A DNA stretch of 64,000 nt from Noviherbaspirillum_A sp047237965 (GCF_047237965.1 NZ_JBDFLX010000001.1:3038001-3102000), one strand, 5' to 3'; positions 1 through 9,670 are shown, counted from the stretch's first letter. Notes: generated by a model from the letters alone, not told the origin. Numbers and translations are program-made.

Positions 1-47
1 CGCCGGCCGCCACCTGACGATGACAAACCGGCGTGAACTGCGCGGCG

Positions 48-422
48 TCAGTGTAGCGTGCGCGGCAAGGACAGCACAAACTCGGCAATCGGTGCTTCAA
101 ACCGGGTGCCGTCCTCGGCAACGCAGAAATAGCTGCCCGACATGGTGCCGTGCGGCGTCTTCAGCGAGGTGCCGCTGGTGTATTCGAACTGCTGTCCGGG
201 CTGCAGCAGCGGCTGGTGGCCGACCACGCCGAGTCCCTTCACCTCTTCCACCTTGTCATTGGCGTCCTTGATGACCCAGTGGCGGGAAATCAGCTGCGCT
301 GCAACCTGTCCCGTATTGCGGATCGTGATGGAATAGGCGAACACGAAACTGCCGTGTTCGGGGTCGGACTGTTTCTCCAGATACTGGGTTCTGACCGAAA
401 CGGTGAATTCATAAGCTGCCAT
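48..422 (-). CDS. apaG: ApaG protein (Co2+/Mg2+ efflux protein family)
   Basis: A 124-residue protein that matches the ApaG family along its whole length. ApaG is a small all-beta, fibronectin-III-like domain protein of about 125 residues; its exact role is unclear, with links to metal resistance. Visible features are the RHWVIKDAN segment and the Gly-rich GTMSGSYFCVAEDG stretch near the C terminus. The ATG at 422 was chosen because it gives the normal family length; an upstream extension to 545 would run into the rpe promoter region. It is divergent from rpe, with about 120 bases between the two starts. Confidence 0.93.
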   Translation of the reverse strand: MAAYEFTVSVRTQYLEKQSDPEHGSFVFAYSITIRNTGQVAAQLISRHWVIKDANDKVEEVKGLGVVGHQPLLQPGQQFEYTSGTSLKTPHGTMSGSYFCVAEDGTRFEAPIAEFVLSLPRTLH

Positions 423-543
423 TTGATTCCTTTGCCGGATTGATTTCTGCGCGACGATGACGGTGCCGCGATGCCATTTTGTCAGCCGGACCCGGCCGTG
501 CGCGCCAAGGTAGAATAACGGATTGTTCCAACTGACGAATTCC

Positions 544-1209
544 ATGGCTACTTATCGCATCGCTCCCAGCATACTCTCCGCTGATTTTGCCCGTCTTGGC
601 GAAGAGGTCCGCAACGTGGTCGCCGCCGGCGCCGACATCATTCACTTCGACGTGATGGACAACCACTACGTCCCCAATCTGACGATAGGCCCGCTGGTAT
701 GCGAGGCGATCCGGCCGCATGTGCAGGTGCCGATCGATGTGCATCTGATGGTCAAGCCCGTGGACCGCATCATTCCGGATTTTGCCAAGGCTGGCGCCAA
801 TATCATCACCTTTCATCCGGAAGCGTCCGAGCATATCGACCGCACGCTGCAACTGATCCGCGACAATGGCTGCAAGGCCGGCCTGGTGTTCAACCCTGCC
901 ACGCCGCTGCATTATCTCGACCATGTGATGGACAAGCTCGACATCATTCTGCTGATGTCGGTCAATCCCGGCTTTGGCGGCCAGTCCTTCATTCCCGAAG
1001 CGCTGAAGAAGATCGCGGATGTGCGCCAGCGCATCGACGCATCGGGGCGCGACATCATGCTGGAAGTCGATGGCGGCATCAAGGTCGACAACATTGCCGC
1101 CGCGGCGAAGGCAGGCGCCGACACCTTTGTTGCCGGTTCGGCCATCTTCGGCAAGCCCGATTACAAGGCAGTGATCGACGCGATGCGCGGCCAGCTGGCT
1201 GGCCTATGA
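544..1209 (+). CDS. rpe: Ribulose-phosphate 3-epimerase
   Basis: A 221-residue TIM-barrel enzyme that interconverts ribulose-5-phosphate and xylulose-5-phosphate in the pentose phosphate pathway. It starts MATYRIAPSILSADFARLGE, the classical family N terminus. The metal/catalytic segment HFDVMDNHYVPN and the phosphate-binding VNPGFGGQ and EVDGGI segments are intact. The ATG at 544 is preferred to an in-frame start seven codons earlier because it fits the family. Its TGA overlaps the ATG of gph (ATGA), so the two are translationally coupled. This rpe-gph-trp order is common in proteobacteria. Confidence 0.97.
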   Translation: MATYRIAPSILSADFARLGEEVRNVVAAGADIIHFDVMDNHYVPNLTIGPLVCEAIRPHVQVPIDVHLMVKPVDRIIPDFAKAGANIITFHPEASEHIDRTLQLIRDNGCKAGLVFNPATPLHYLDHVMDKLDIILLMSVNPGFGGQSFIPEALKKIADVRQRIDASGRDIMLEVDGGIKVDNIAAAAKAGADTFVAGSAIFGKPDYKAVIDAMRGQLAGL

Positions 1210-1922
1210 GCGCGCCTGACAGCCTGTTTGCCGGCATCCGCGCGGCCATCATCGACCTCGACGGCACGATGATGGATACCGCGCCCGATTTCCTGGTGGC
1301 GGTCAATGCGATGCGCTCCGAGCTGGAGCTTGCGCCGGTCGGCATTGATGTGATCACGCGCTTCGTCGGCAAGGGCACCGAGAACCTGGTGCGCAGCATC
1401 CTCGGCCTGGACTATGCGCCAGACCAGGCGGCCGCGCGCTACGAGCAGGCGCTGGATGCCTACATGCGCTCCTACAGCGCCATCAACGGCCGGCACGCGA
1501 CGGTCTATCCGGGCGTGGCCGACGGCTTGCGCGACATGCAGCAACAGGGGCTGCGCCTGGCCTGCGTGACCAACAAGCCGGTTGGCTTTGCGCTGCCGCT
1601 GCTGGAAACCGCCGGCCTGCTGGATGCGTTCGAAGTGGTGTATGGCGGCGACTCGCTGCCGCGCAAGAAGCCCGATCCGATGCCGCTCTTGCAGGTGTGC
1701 GCCGATTTCAGCCTGGCGCCGCGGCACGTGGTGGCCATCGGCGACTCGTCCAACGATGCCCAGGCGGCGCGCGCGGCCAGCTGCAGGGTGCTGACCGTGC
1801 CTTATGGCTACAATCATGGCCAGCCTATACAAGACGTTGATTCGGATGGTATAGTCGACACGCTTTTAGATGCAGCCCGACTGATCTCAGCAGCAAATCC
1901 CAACCAACATGTCTCTCAATAA
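1206..1922 (+). CDS. gph: Phosphoglycolate phosphatase (HAD family)
   Basis: A 238-residue haloacid-dehalogenase phosphatase predicted to hydrolyse 2-phosphoglycolate. The nucleophile motif DLDGTMMDT has its aspartates at residues 17 and 19, followed by the cap domain, the CVTNKP motif, the conserved KKPDPMP lysine and the late acidic motif GDSSND. The ATG at 1206 overlaps the rpe stop by four bases. Its last 14 bases overlap the start of the trp leader peptide in another frame, and a candidate trp promoter lies inside its 3' end. A longer in-frame extension upstream would only overlap rpe and was rejected. Confidence 0.95.
   Translation: MSAPDSLFAGIRAAIIDLDGTMMDTAPDFLVAVNAMRSELELAPVGIDVITRFVGKGTENLVRSILGLDYAPDQAAARYEQALDAYMRSYSAINGRHATVYPGVADGLRDMQQQGLRLACVTNKPVGFALPLLETAGLLDAFEVVYGGDSLPRKKPDPMPLLQVCADFSLAPRHVVAIGDSSNDAQAARAASCRVLTVPYGYNHGQPIQDVDSDGIVDTLLDAARLISAANPNQHVSQ
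1847..1855 (+). promoter_or_regulatory. Candidate extended -10 promoter for the trp leader
   Basis: TGGTATAGT matches an extended -10 element (TGn-TATAnT) inside the 3' end of gph, about 54 bases upstream of the leader peptide start. No good -35 hexamer was seen. The position would give a leader transcript of roughly 230 bases before trpE, a sensible size for a trp attenuator. This is inference only. Confidence 0.35.
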
Positions 1923-1995
1923 AAAACGCAGCTTATCTGCGCCGGCCGTTCCTGAGGCCTGGCCCTGGCGACGCTGGCAATCCTGGACCTGGTAG
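1909..1995 (+). CDS. trpL: trp operon leader peptide
   Basis: A 28-codon open frame whose C-terminal part reads EAWPWRRWQSWTW and stops at TAG: five Trp codons within the last eleven residues. This is the hallmark of a ribosome-sensing leader peptide for trp attenuation. It lies directly upstream of trpE, overlaps the end of gph by 14 bases, and is followed by an attenuator-like hairpin. Trp starvation would stall the ribosome on the clustered codons and favour read-through into trpE. A possible pause hairpin (CAATC/GATTG plus GGAC/GTCC, 1978-2005) covers the Trp codons and stop. No strong Shine-Dalgarno sequence is visible before the ATG. Confidence 0.85.
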   Translation: MSLNKKRSLSAPAVPEAWPWRRWQSWTW

Positions 1996-2009
1996 TCCCC
2001 GATTGGCTG

Positions 2010-2045
2010 TCGAGTGCGTTCGCATGCGCGCTCGATCACGTTTTT
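2010..2045 (+). terminator. trp attenuator terminator hairpin
   Basis: Arms TCGAGTGCG (2010-2018) and CGCGCTCGA (2027-2035) form nine pairs, one of them G-U, around an eight-base loop. A run of five T follows at 2041-2045. The five bases between stem and T-run can partly extend the stem with bulges. It lies 15 bases after the trpL stop, where a trp attenuator is expected. A second perfect 7-bp stem (GACCGCG/CGCGGTC, 2054-2080) follows just before the trpE ribosome binding site. Confidence 0.7.
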
Positions 2046-2091
2046 AACTCAATGACCGCGCACCCATCCCTCACGCGGTCGGGAGAGAATC

Positions 2092-3588
2092 ATGACCGAA
2101 CTCGAATTCAAGTCGCTGGCCGCGCAAGGCTACAACCGCATCCCGCTGATCGCTGAAGCCTTTGCCGATCTCGAAACCCCGCTGTCCCTTTATCTCAAGC
2201 TGGCGCAGCAGCAGAACGGCGGCAAGAATACTTTCCTGCTCGAATCCGTCGTCGGCGGCGAGCGCTTCGGCCGCTATTCCTTCATCGGGCTGCCCGCTAC
2301 CACTTTGCTGCGCAGCTATGGCCGCCGGACCGAAGTTGTCACGAATGGCTCGGTGGTGGAAAGCGTGGAAGGCAATCCGCTCGACTTCATCGCCGACTAC
2401 CAGTCGCGCTTCAAGGTTGCGGTGCTGCCCGGCATGCCGCGTTTCTGCGGCGGCCTGGCGGGCTATTTTGGTTACGACACGGTGCGCCATATCGAGAAGC
2501 GCCTGGCTGAGACGGCGCCCAAGGATGACCTTGGCCTGCCCGACATCCAGCTGCTGCTGACCGAGGAACTGGCCGTCATCGACAACCTGTCAGGCAAGCT
2601 TTACCTGATCGTCTATGCCGATCCGACCCAGGCCGAGGCTTTCCCGCGCGCCCGGCGCCGCCTGCATGACCTGCGCGCGATGCTGCGCCGCGCGGTCGAT
2701 GCGCCGGTGACGTCGGCTTCGGTGCGAACCGAGGCGGTGCGCGACTTCGACAAGGCGGCCTATCTGGACGCGGTTGCCAGGGCCAAGGAATACATCATGG
2801 CGGGCGACCTGATGCAGGTGCAGATAGGCCAGCGCATCAAGAAGCCGTATGTCGATTCGCCGCTGTCGCTGTACCGGGCGCTGCGCTCGCTCAATCCCTC
2901 GCCCTACATGTACTTCTACAACTTCGGCGACATGCATATCGTCGGGGCGTCGCCGGAAATCCTGGTGCGCAATGAAGGCACGCCGGATGGCGGCAAGAAG
3001 GTGACGATACGCCCGCTAGCCGGCACCCGGCCGCGCGGCAATACGCCCGAGCGGGATGCGGCACTGGCAACCGAGCTCTTGGCCGACCCGAAGGAAATCG
3101 CCGAGCATGTGATGCTGATCGACCTGGCGCGCAACGACATCGGCCGCATCGCGCAGACCGGCAGCGTCAAGGTCACCGACAAGTTCGTGATCGAAAAGTA
3201 TTCCCATGTGCAGCACATCGTCTCTAATGTGGAAGGCGCATTGAAGCCCGGCATGTCCAATCTCGACGTGCTGCGCGCCACCTTCCCGGCCGGCACCCTG
3301 TCCGGCGCGCCCAAGGTGCGGGCGATGGAAATCATCGACGAGCTGGAGCCGACCAAGCGCGGCATCTACGGCGGCGCCTGCGGCTATCTGTCCTTTGGCG
3401 GCGAGATGGACCTGGCGATTGCGATCCGCACCGGCGTGATCAAGGACGGCATGCTGTATGTGCAGGCCGCGGCCGGCATCGTGGCCGACTCGGTGCCCGA
3501 GATGGAATGGCAGGAAACGGAAAACAAGGCGCGCGCGGTATTGCGCGCGGCCGAGCAGGTGCAAGACGGCCTGGATGGAGGAATCTGA
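2092..3588 (+). CDS. trpE: Anthranilate synthase component I
   Basis: A 498-residue chorismate-binding subunit that makes anthranilate from chorismate using ammonia supplied by TrpG; first committed step of Trp synthesis. The LLESVVGGERFGRYSFIG segment near residue 50 contains the LLES motif involved in Trp feedback inhibition. The chorismate-binding core includes AGDLMQVQIGQR, HIVGASPEILVR and AGTLSGAPKVRAMEII. GGGAGAG at 2081-2087 is a good ribosome binding site for the ATG. It is preceded by trpL and the attenuator; trpG starts two bases after its stop. Confidence 0.97.
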   Translation: MTELEFKSLAAQGYNRIPLIAEAFADLETPLSLYLKLAQQQNGGKNTFLLESVVGGERFGRYSFIGLPATTLLRSYGRRTEVVTNGSVVESVEGNPLDFIADYQSRFKVAVLPGMPRFCGGLAGYFGYDTVRHIEKRLAETAPKDDLGLPDIQLLLTEELAVIDNLSGKLYLIVYADPTQAEAFPRARRRLHDLRAMLRRAVDAPVTSASVRTEAVRDFDKAAYLDAVARAKEYIMAGDLMQVQIGQRIKKPYVDSPLSLYRALRSLNPSPYMYFYNFGDMHIVGASPEILVRNEGTPDGGKKVTIRPLAGTRPRGNTPERDAALATELLADPKEIAEHVMLIDLARNDIGRIAQTGSVKVTDKFVIEKYSHVQHIVSNVEGALKPGMSNLDVLRATFPAGTLSGAPKVRAMEIIDELEPTKRGIYGGACGYLSFGGEMDLAIAIRTGVIKDGMLYVQAAAGIVADSVPEMEWQETENKARAVLRAAEQVQDGLDGGI

Positions 3589-3589
3589 C

Positions 3590-4153
<564 letters not shown>

Positions 4154-4164
4154 GCGAAACCATC

Positions 4165-5199
4165 ATGCCGATCACACCACAGGAAGCGCTGCTGCGCTGC
4201 ATTGAACACCGCGAGATCTTCCACGACGAAATGCTGTCGCTGTTTCGCAGCATCATGTCGGGCGAGATGTCGCCGGTGATGGTTGCCGCCCTGACCATGG
4301 GCTTGCGGGTGAAGAAGGAAACCATAGGCGAGATCACGGCGGCGGCGCAGGTGATGCGCGAATTCGCCACCAAGGTGCCGCTGGAAGACACCAGCGGCCT
4401 GCTCGACATCGTCGGCACCGGCGGCGACGGCGCCAACACCTTCAACATTTCCACCGCATCGATGTTCGTTGCGGCGGCTGCCGGCGCCAGGGTGGCCAAG
4501 CATGGCGGACGCAGCGTGTCGTCCTCGTCGGGCAGCGCCGATGCATTGGAAGCGCTGGGCGCCAACATCAACCTGCAGCCGCAGCAGGTGGCCGAGTGCA
4601 TCGCCGAGACTGGCATCGGCTTCATGTACGCGCCCAACCACCATGCGGCGATGAAGCATGCGGCGCCGGTGCGGCGTGAGCTGGGCGTGCGCACCATCTT
4701 CAACATCCTCGGACCGCTGACCAACCCGGCTGGCGCACCCAACATCCTGATGGGCGTGTTCCATTCCGACCTGGTCGGCATTCAGGTGCGGGTGTTGCAG
4801 CGCCTCGGCGCGCAGCGCGCGATGGTGGTCTGGGGCCGCGACAACATGGACGAAGTCTCGCTCGGTGCGGCCACCATGGTGGGCGAGCTGGTGGACGGCC
4901 AGATCCGTGAATATGAGATCCATCCTGAAGACTATGGCCTGCAGATGATCGCCAGCCGCAACCTGAAGGTGGCGAATGCGGCGGAGTCCAGGGAAAAGAT
5001 TCTGGAAGCGATCGACAACGTGCCGGGCGCGCCGCGCGACATCGTGGCGCTTAATGCAGGCACCGCGTTGTATGCAAACGGCATGGCAGCCGACATCGGC
5101 GCCGGCATGAAGTTGGCCATTGACACCATGGCCTCGGGCGCGGCGCGCGCGAAGATGGAGCAGTTCGTCGCCGCCACCCGGAGAATCGGCGGCGCCTGA
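4165..5199 (+). CDS. trpD: Anthranilate phosphoribosyltransferase
   Basis: A 344-residue enzyme that joins anthranilate to PRPP, the second step of Trp synthesis. The PRPP-binding glycine loop DIVGTGGDGANTFNIST and the KHGGRSVSSSSGSADALEALG segment are intact, as are the anthranilate-site residues around NHHAAMKHAAPVRRELG. It starts 11 bases after trpG and belongs to the same operon. Length and start agree with the family (about 340 residues). Confidence 0.97.
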   Translation: MPITPQEALLRCIEHREIFHDEMLSLFRSIMSGEMSPVMVAALTMGLRVKKETIGEITAAAQVMREFATKVPLEDTSGLLDIVGTGGDGANTFNISTASMFVAAAAGARVAKHGGRSVSSSSGSADALEALGANINLQPQQVAECIAETGIGFMYAPNHHAAMKHAAPVRRELGVRTIFNILGPLTNPAGAPNILMGVFHSDLVGIQVRVLQRLGAQRAMVVWGRDNMDEVSLGAATMVGELVDGQIREYEIHPEDYGLQMIASRNLKVANAAESREKILEAIDNVPGAPRDIVALNAGTALYANGMAADIGAGMKLAIDTMASGAARAKMEQFVAATRRIGGA

Positions 5200-5237
5200 C
5201 GCGGCGCCTGGTCCAGCACAGAGAAAGCAGCAACATC

Positions 5238-6038
5238 ATGTCCGACATACTCAACAAGATCCTGGCAGTGAAAGCCGAGGAAGTGGCCGCGGCAATCCAG
5301 CGGCAAAGCCTGGCCAGCCTGCGCAGTGAAGTCGAGAACGACCAGCAGTTGCGCGACGGCCTGCGCGGCTTCGAGGGCAGCCTGCGCGGCAAGATCGCCG
5401 CCGGCCGCGCAGGCGTGATCGCCGAAGTGAAGAAGGCCTCGCCATCCAAGGGCGTGCTGCGCGCCGACTTCGATCCGGCCGCGATTGCGCTGAGCTATGA
5501 AGAACACGGCGCGGCCTGCCTGTCGGTGCTGACCGATGTGCAATTCTTCCAGGGCGCGCCGGAATACCTGCAGCAGGCGCGCGCCGCCTGCGAACTGCCG
5601 GTGCTGCGCAAGGATTTCATGGTCGACCCTTACCAGGTGTACCAGGCACGTTCCTGGGGTGCGGATGCGATATTGCTGATCGTGGCCGCGCTGGACCATG
5701 GCCTGATGGCGGAGCTGGAAGCCTGCGCGCACGACCTTGGCATGGATGTGCTGGTGGAAGTGCACGATGGCGCCGAACTCGACGCCGCGCTGCGCCTCAA
5801 TACCCGGCTGCTGGGCATCAACAACCGCAACCTGCGTACCTTCGAGACTTCGCTGCAGAACACGCTCGACCTGCTGCCGCGCATTCCGAAGGACAAGCTG
5901 GTGGTCACCGAGTCGGGCATCCTGAACGCGGATGACGTCAGGCGCATGCGGGCGGCCGACGTGCATGCCTTCCTGGTGGGCGAGGCGTTCATGCGGGCCG
6001 CCGATCCCGGCGAGGAACTGCAGCGCCTGTTTGGTTGA
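5238..6038 (+). CDS. trpC: Indole-3-glycerol phosphate synthase
   Basis: A 266-residue TIM-barrel enzyme for ring closure to indole-3-glycerol phosphate. It carries VIAEVKKASPSKGVLR (catalytic Lys region), LRKDFMVDPYQVYQARSWGADAILLIVA and GINNRNLRTFE. It is a stand-alone TrpC, not fused to TrpF as in enterics. It lies 38 bases after trpD as the last gene of this trpEGDC cluster; trpF, trpB and trpA must be elsewhere. No clear terminator was seen in the 60 bases before the convergent M61 peptidase gene. Confidence 0.97.
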   Translation: MSDILNKILAVKAEEVAAAIQRQSLASLRSEVENDQQLRDGLRGFEGSLRGKIAAGRAGVIAEVKKASPSKGVLRADFDPAAIALSYEEHGAACLSVLTDVQFFQGAPEYLQQARAACELPVLRKDFMVDPYQVYQARSWGADAILLIVAALDHGLMAELEACAHDLGMDVLVEVHDGAELDAALRLNTRLLGINNRNLRTFETSLQNTLDLLPRIPKDKLVVTESGILNADDVRRMRAADVHAFLVGEAFMRAADPGEELQRLFG

Positions 6039-6098
6039 GGCTGGATAAGGCCGCGAGCTGGCACGGCCTGACGCGCGCCAGGCTAGACCGCCGTCTGC

Positions 6099-7895
6099 CT
6101 ACTCCGCCAGCCAGGCCGCCCGCATGCGGGTTGCAGCCACAGGCTTGGTTTCTGCCGTCAGGGTGAGCTGCGGCGCTTCATCGGCCATCAGCCTCACCGA
6201 AAACACCATCAGCTCGTCGCGCCGGAAGGCATGCACCGTCACCGTGTCGCCGACGCCATAACGTGACATCAGCGCATCGAGATTTGCTGCGCTAACCCGC
6301 AGGCCATCAATGGCCACCAGCAGATCCAGCGCGGACAGGCCGGCCCGATGCGCCGCGCCGCCTTCATACACATTGGCTAGCTTGCACTCATTGCCTTCCT
6401 TGACGGTGCGTGCGCCCAGCGACGGCTTGCCGCCATTGCGCTTGTCGGCAAGCGTGACGCCGAAAGGCGCGAGCAGCTTGTCCAGCGCGACGTCGTCCGT
6501 GCCATGGATATGACGGTCGAAGAAGCGTTTCAGGCTGACGCCGCTGACTTCCTCGAACAGCGCCAGCGCATCACCCTCCTCCAGGCCGCGGCCACCGTTT
6601 TCGCCGTCGCTGTAAAAGTCCCTGCCGTAGCGTTCCCACAGGGCGCGCATCACGTCGTCCAGCGATTTCTTGCCATTGGTGGCGGCGCGTATGGTGAGGT
6701 CCAGGCCCAGGCCGACCAGCGAGCCTTTGGTGTAGTAACTGACGATGGCGTTAGGCGCATTTTCATCCTGGCGGTAATACTTGACCCAGGCATCGAAGCT
6801 CGATTCGGCCACGCTCTGACGGGTGCGTCCGCTGCCGCGCAATACGCCGCTGGCGGTCTTGGCCAGCAGCTTGAAATAGTCCGCCTCGCTGATCAGCCCG
6901 GCGCGCACCAGCATCAGGTCGTCGTAGTAGCTGGTGAAGCCTTCGAACAGCCATAGCAGCGAGGTATAGCCTTCGCTTTGCAGATCGTAGGGTGCAAAGG
7001 CGGCAGGCTTGATGCGCTTGACGTTCCAGGTGTGGAAGTACTCGTGGCTGCACAACCCCAGGTAGGTGCGGTAGCCATCGGTCATTTCCTTCTTGCCCTG
7101 CACCGGCAGGTCGGCGCGCGAGCAGATCAGGGCCGTCGATGCTCGATGCTCCAGGCCGCCATAACCGTCGCCAACCGCCAGCGTCATGAAGACATAGCGC
7201 CGCATCGGTGCGCGCCGGTTGCCGGGCTCGAACAGCCGGATCTGCGCTTCGCAGACCTTCTTCAGGTCGGCGCACAGCCGGGTCAGGTCCAGGTTCGGCA
7301 CTTGCCCGGTGATGACCACGTCATGCGGCACGCCATGCGCCTTGAAGGTCGCCAGCGCAAACGTGCCCAACTCCACGGGATGGTCGATCAGATCGTCATA
7401 ATTGGCAGCCTGGTACAGGCCGAAGCCGTAGCGCTCGGCATCGAGCTCCGGCAAGGCGGTGGCCACGCGCCAGTCGGCAAACGCCGGACCCTCGGGACGG
7501 CGGATGTCGACTTCATGCGGCGCCTGTTCCTGCCCGATCACCTGCAGGAACACGCTGGTGCCGTTGAAGAAGGCATGGGTCTGGTCGAGGTGGGCGGTGC
7601 GCACCGACAGGTCCCATGCATAGACTTCATAGGTCAGCACCAGCGGGCCGTCGCAGCGGCCGGCCTGCCAGCTGTGCTTGTCGGTCTTTTTCAGCGCGAC
7701 TTTCCTGCCATTGGCCCTGGCGGCGATGCGCACGATATTGCGCGCGAATTCGCGGATCATGTAGCTGCCCGGAATCCAGGCCGGCAGCATGAAGCGCTGG
7801 CCGGCGGGGTCGGGCGTGTCGACCGTGAGAACCACCTCAAACAGGTGGGCGGCAGGGTCCTTGGGGAGGATGCTGTAGCGTACGGGCTGGATCAT
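6099..7895 (-). CDS. M61-family metallopeptidase with PDZ domain
   Basis: A 598-residue protein of the M61 glycyl-aminopeptidase family. An N-terminal beta domain is followed by a thermolysin-like zinc site, HEYFHTWNVKRIKP at about residue 283, with the downstream glutamate in LFEGFTSYYDDL. A C-terminal PDZ-like domain follows (GGAAHRAGLSALDLLVAIDGLRV). No signal peptide is evident, so it is probably cytoplasmic. It is convergent with trpC, and its start lies 16 bases after... in transcription order it precedes acuI only by opposite position: acuI is upstream on the same strand, ending 12 bases before this start, so the two are probably cotranscribed. Substrate unknown. Confidence 0.9.
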   Translation of the reverse strand: MIQPVRYSILPKDPAAHLFEVVLTVDTPDPAGQRFMLPAWIPGSYMIREFARNIVRIAARANGRKVALKKTDKHSWQAGRCDGPLVLTYEVYAWDLSVRTAHLDQTHAFFNGTSVFLQVIGQEQAPHEVDIRRPEGPAFADWRVATALPELDAERYGFGLYQAANYDDLIDHPVELGTFALATFKAHGVPHDVVITGQVPNLDLTRLCADLKKVCEAQIRLFEPGNRRAPMRRYVFMTLAVGDGYGGLEHRASTALICSRADLPVQGKKEMTDGYRTYLGLCSHEYFHTWNVKRIKPAAFAPYDLQSEGYTSLLWLFEGFTSYYDDLMLVRAGLISEADYFKLLAKTASGVLRGSGRTRQSVAESSFDAWVKYYRQDENAPNAIVSYYTKGSLVGLGLDLTIRAATNGKKSLDDVMRALWERYGRDFYSDGENGGRGLEEGDALALFEEVSGVSLKRFFDRHIHGTDDVALDKLLAPFGVTLADKRNGGKPSLGARTVKEGNECKLANVYEGGAAHRAGLSALDLLVAIDGLRVSAANLDALMSRYGVGDTVTVHAFRRDELMVFSVRLMADEAPQLTLTAETKPVAATRMRAAWLAE

Positions 7896-7907
7896 GCGGG
7901 ACAGCCC

Positions 7908-8897
7908 TCAGGCATTGACGTTGACGACGAGACGGCCGCGCACCTTGCCAGCCAGGATCTCGGGCGCGCGGGACAGCGCGTCAGCCAGAGTGATCTCGCT
8001 GGTGATGGCGTCGAGCTTGGCGGGATCGAGATCGCTTGCCAGCCGCTGCCAGGCAGCGATGCGTTTTTCCGTAGGCGCCATCACGCTGTCGATGCCTATC
8101 AGCCGCACGCCGCGCAGAATGAAGGGCGCGACCGACGCCGGGAAGTCCAGTCCCTGGGCCAGGCCGCAGGCTGTGGCCACGCCGCCATAACGCACCTGCG
8201 CGATTGCATTGACCAGAGTATGCGAGCCGACCGAATCGACCACGCCGGCCCAGCGTTCCTTCTGCAGCGGCTTGCCGGGCGCCGACAGCGCGGCCCGGTC
8301 GATCACTTCGGCCGCGCCCAGCGATTTGAGGTAACCGGCTTCATCGAGCTTGCCGGTGGATGCCACCACTTGGTAGCCCCAGCCCGACAGGATGGCGATG
8401 GCCACGCTGCCCACGCCGCCCGATGCGCCGGTCACCAGGATTTCACCATCGCCTGGTTCCACGCCCTGCTCCCGCAGCGCCAGCGCCGACAGCATCGCGG
8501 TGTAGCCGGCGGTGCCGATCGCCATCGCGGTGCGCGACGACATGCCCTGCGGCCGGCGGATCAGCCAGTCGCCTTTCAGGCGGGCGCGCTGCGCCAGGCA
8601 GCCCATATGGGTTTCACCGACGCCCCAGCCGTTCAAGATGAAGGCATCGCCCGGCTTCCAGTCTGGATGGCTCGATTCCAGCACCTGGCCGGCGCCGTCG
8701 ATGCCGGGCACCATCGGCCACTTCCTGACTACCGGCGCCTTGCCGGTGATGGCCAGGCCGTCCTTGTAATTGATGGTGGAATAGTCGATGGCGACAGTGA
8801 CGTCGCCGTCCGCCGGCAGTTGGGCTTCATCAAGCTGGGTCAATTGGGCGGCGGTGCTGCCGTCTTCTTTCTTGTTAAGCAGGATCGCATTGAACAT
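7908..8897 (-). CDS. acuI: Acryloyl-CoA reductase-like MDR oxidoreductase (AcuI/YhdH family)
   Basis: A 329-residue zinc-free medium-chain reductase closely resembling E. coli YhdH/AcuI along its length: NYKDGLAITGK near residue 45, MVPGIDGAG, GWGVGETHMG and the NADPH-binding VTGASGGVGSVA. Family members reduce acryloyl-CoA to propionyl-CoA with NADPH; the natural role here is unproven. The ATG at 8897 is preferred over one eight codons upstream because GGAGGCAACCC precedes it and the family starts there. Divergent from the carbonic anhydrase gene; upstream of and probably cotranscribed with the M61 peptidase gene. Confidence 0.9.
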   Translation of the reverse strand: MFNAILLNKKEDGSTAAQLTQLDEAQLPADGDVTVAIDYSTINYKDGLAITGKAPVVRKWPMVPGIDGAGQVLESSHPDWKPGDAFILNGWGVGETHMGCLAQRARLKGDWLIRRPQGMSSRTAMAIGTAGYTAMLSALALREQGVEPGDGEILVTGASGGVGSVAIAILSGWGYQVVASTGKLDEAGYLKSLGAAEVIDRAALSAPGKPLQKERWAGVVDSVGSHTLVNAIAQVRYGGVATACGLAQGLDFPASVAPFILRGVRLIGIDSVMAPTEKRIAAWQRLASDLDPAKLDAITSEITLADALSRAPEILAGKVRGRLVVNVNA

Positions 8898-9001
8898 GGG
8901 TTGCCTCCGTGTCGGGAGCACCGATTATAGTGCGCGGCCGCAGATGGCGTGCGGTACGGGAACGCTACAATCGCCCATTTGAACGATGTAAGGAGGATGC
9001 G

Positions 9002-9670
9002 ATGAGCTCCAATGCCAAGGCCGCCCAGGGCATGATCTCGGCGCGTGAAGCGCTGCAGTGCCTGAAGGAAGGCAACCGCCGCTTTGTCGCCGACGAACGC
9101 GGCAACGACAGTTATTCGACCCAGGCCCACCGGGCCGACCTGGTGGCGGGCCAGGCGCCGTTTGCCGTGATACTCGGCTGTTCGGATTCCAGGGTGCCGG
9201 TGGAAATCATTTTCGATCAGGGACTAGGCGACCTGTTCGTGATACGGGTGGCAGGCAATATCGTTGCGCCATCGCAGGTCAGCAGCGTGGAATTCGCGGC
9301 CGAGCGTTTCGGCACGCGGCTGGTGGTCGTGCTGGGCCACAGCCGCTGCGGCGCGATCGAGGCCACGCTGGACACCTTGCGGCTGCCGCCGCAGCAGCGC
9401 TCGCGCGACCCGCATTCCATCGTCGACCGGGTGCGGCCCAGCATCGAAGGCTTGCTGGAGACCGAGCTGCGGCATGACCATGACGCGCTGGTGCATCATG
9501 CGGTGCGCGCCAACATCCGCGCTTCCGCCAATCATCTGCGGCACGGCTCGCAGGTCATCGAGCAGCTGGCGCAGAGCAGCGGCCTGATGGTGGTGGGCGC
9601 CGAGTATTCGCTGGAAACCGGCGTGGTCGACTTCTTCGATCATGCCGACCAGGACGGCCAGCAAGGCTGA
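9002..9670 (+). CDS. Beta-class carbonic anhydrase
   Basis: A 222-residue enzyme that interconverts CO2 and bicarbonate. The zinc ligands and dyad are all visible: C60, D62 and R64 in GCSDSRVP, and H113 and C116 in GHSRCGA. An N-terminal helix (LKEGNRRFVADE) is typical of this branch. AGGAGG at 8991-8996 is a very good ribosome binding site for the ATG at 9002. A longer frame starting at 8909 overlaps the divergent promoter region and was rejected. Convergent with dsbC. Confidence 0.95.
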   Translation: MSSNAKAAQGMISAREALQCLKEGNRRFVADERGNDSYSTQAHRADLVAGQAPFAVILGCSDSRVPVEIIFDQGLGDLFVIRVAGNIVAPSQVSSVEFAAERFGTRLVVVLGHSRCGAIEATLDTLRLPPQQRSRDPHSIVDRVRPSIEGLLETELRHDHDALVHHAVRANIRASANHLRHGSQVIEQLAQSSGLMVVGAEYSLETGVVDFFDHADQDGQQG

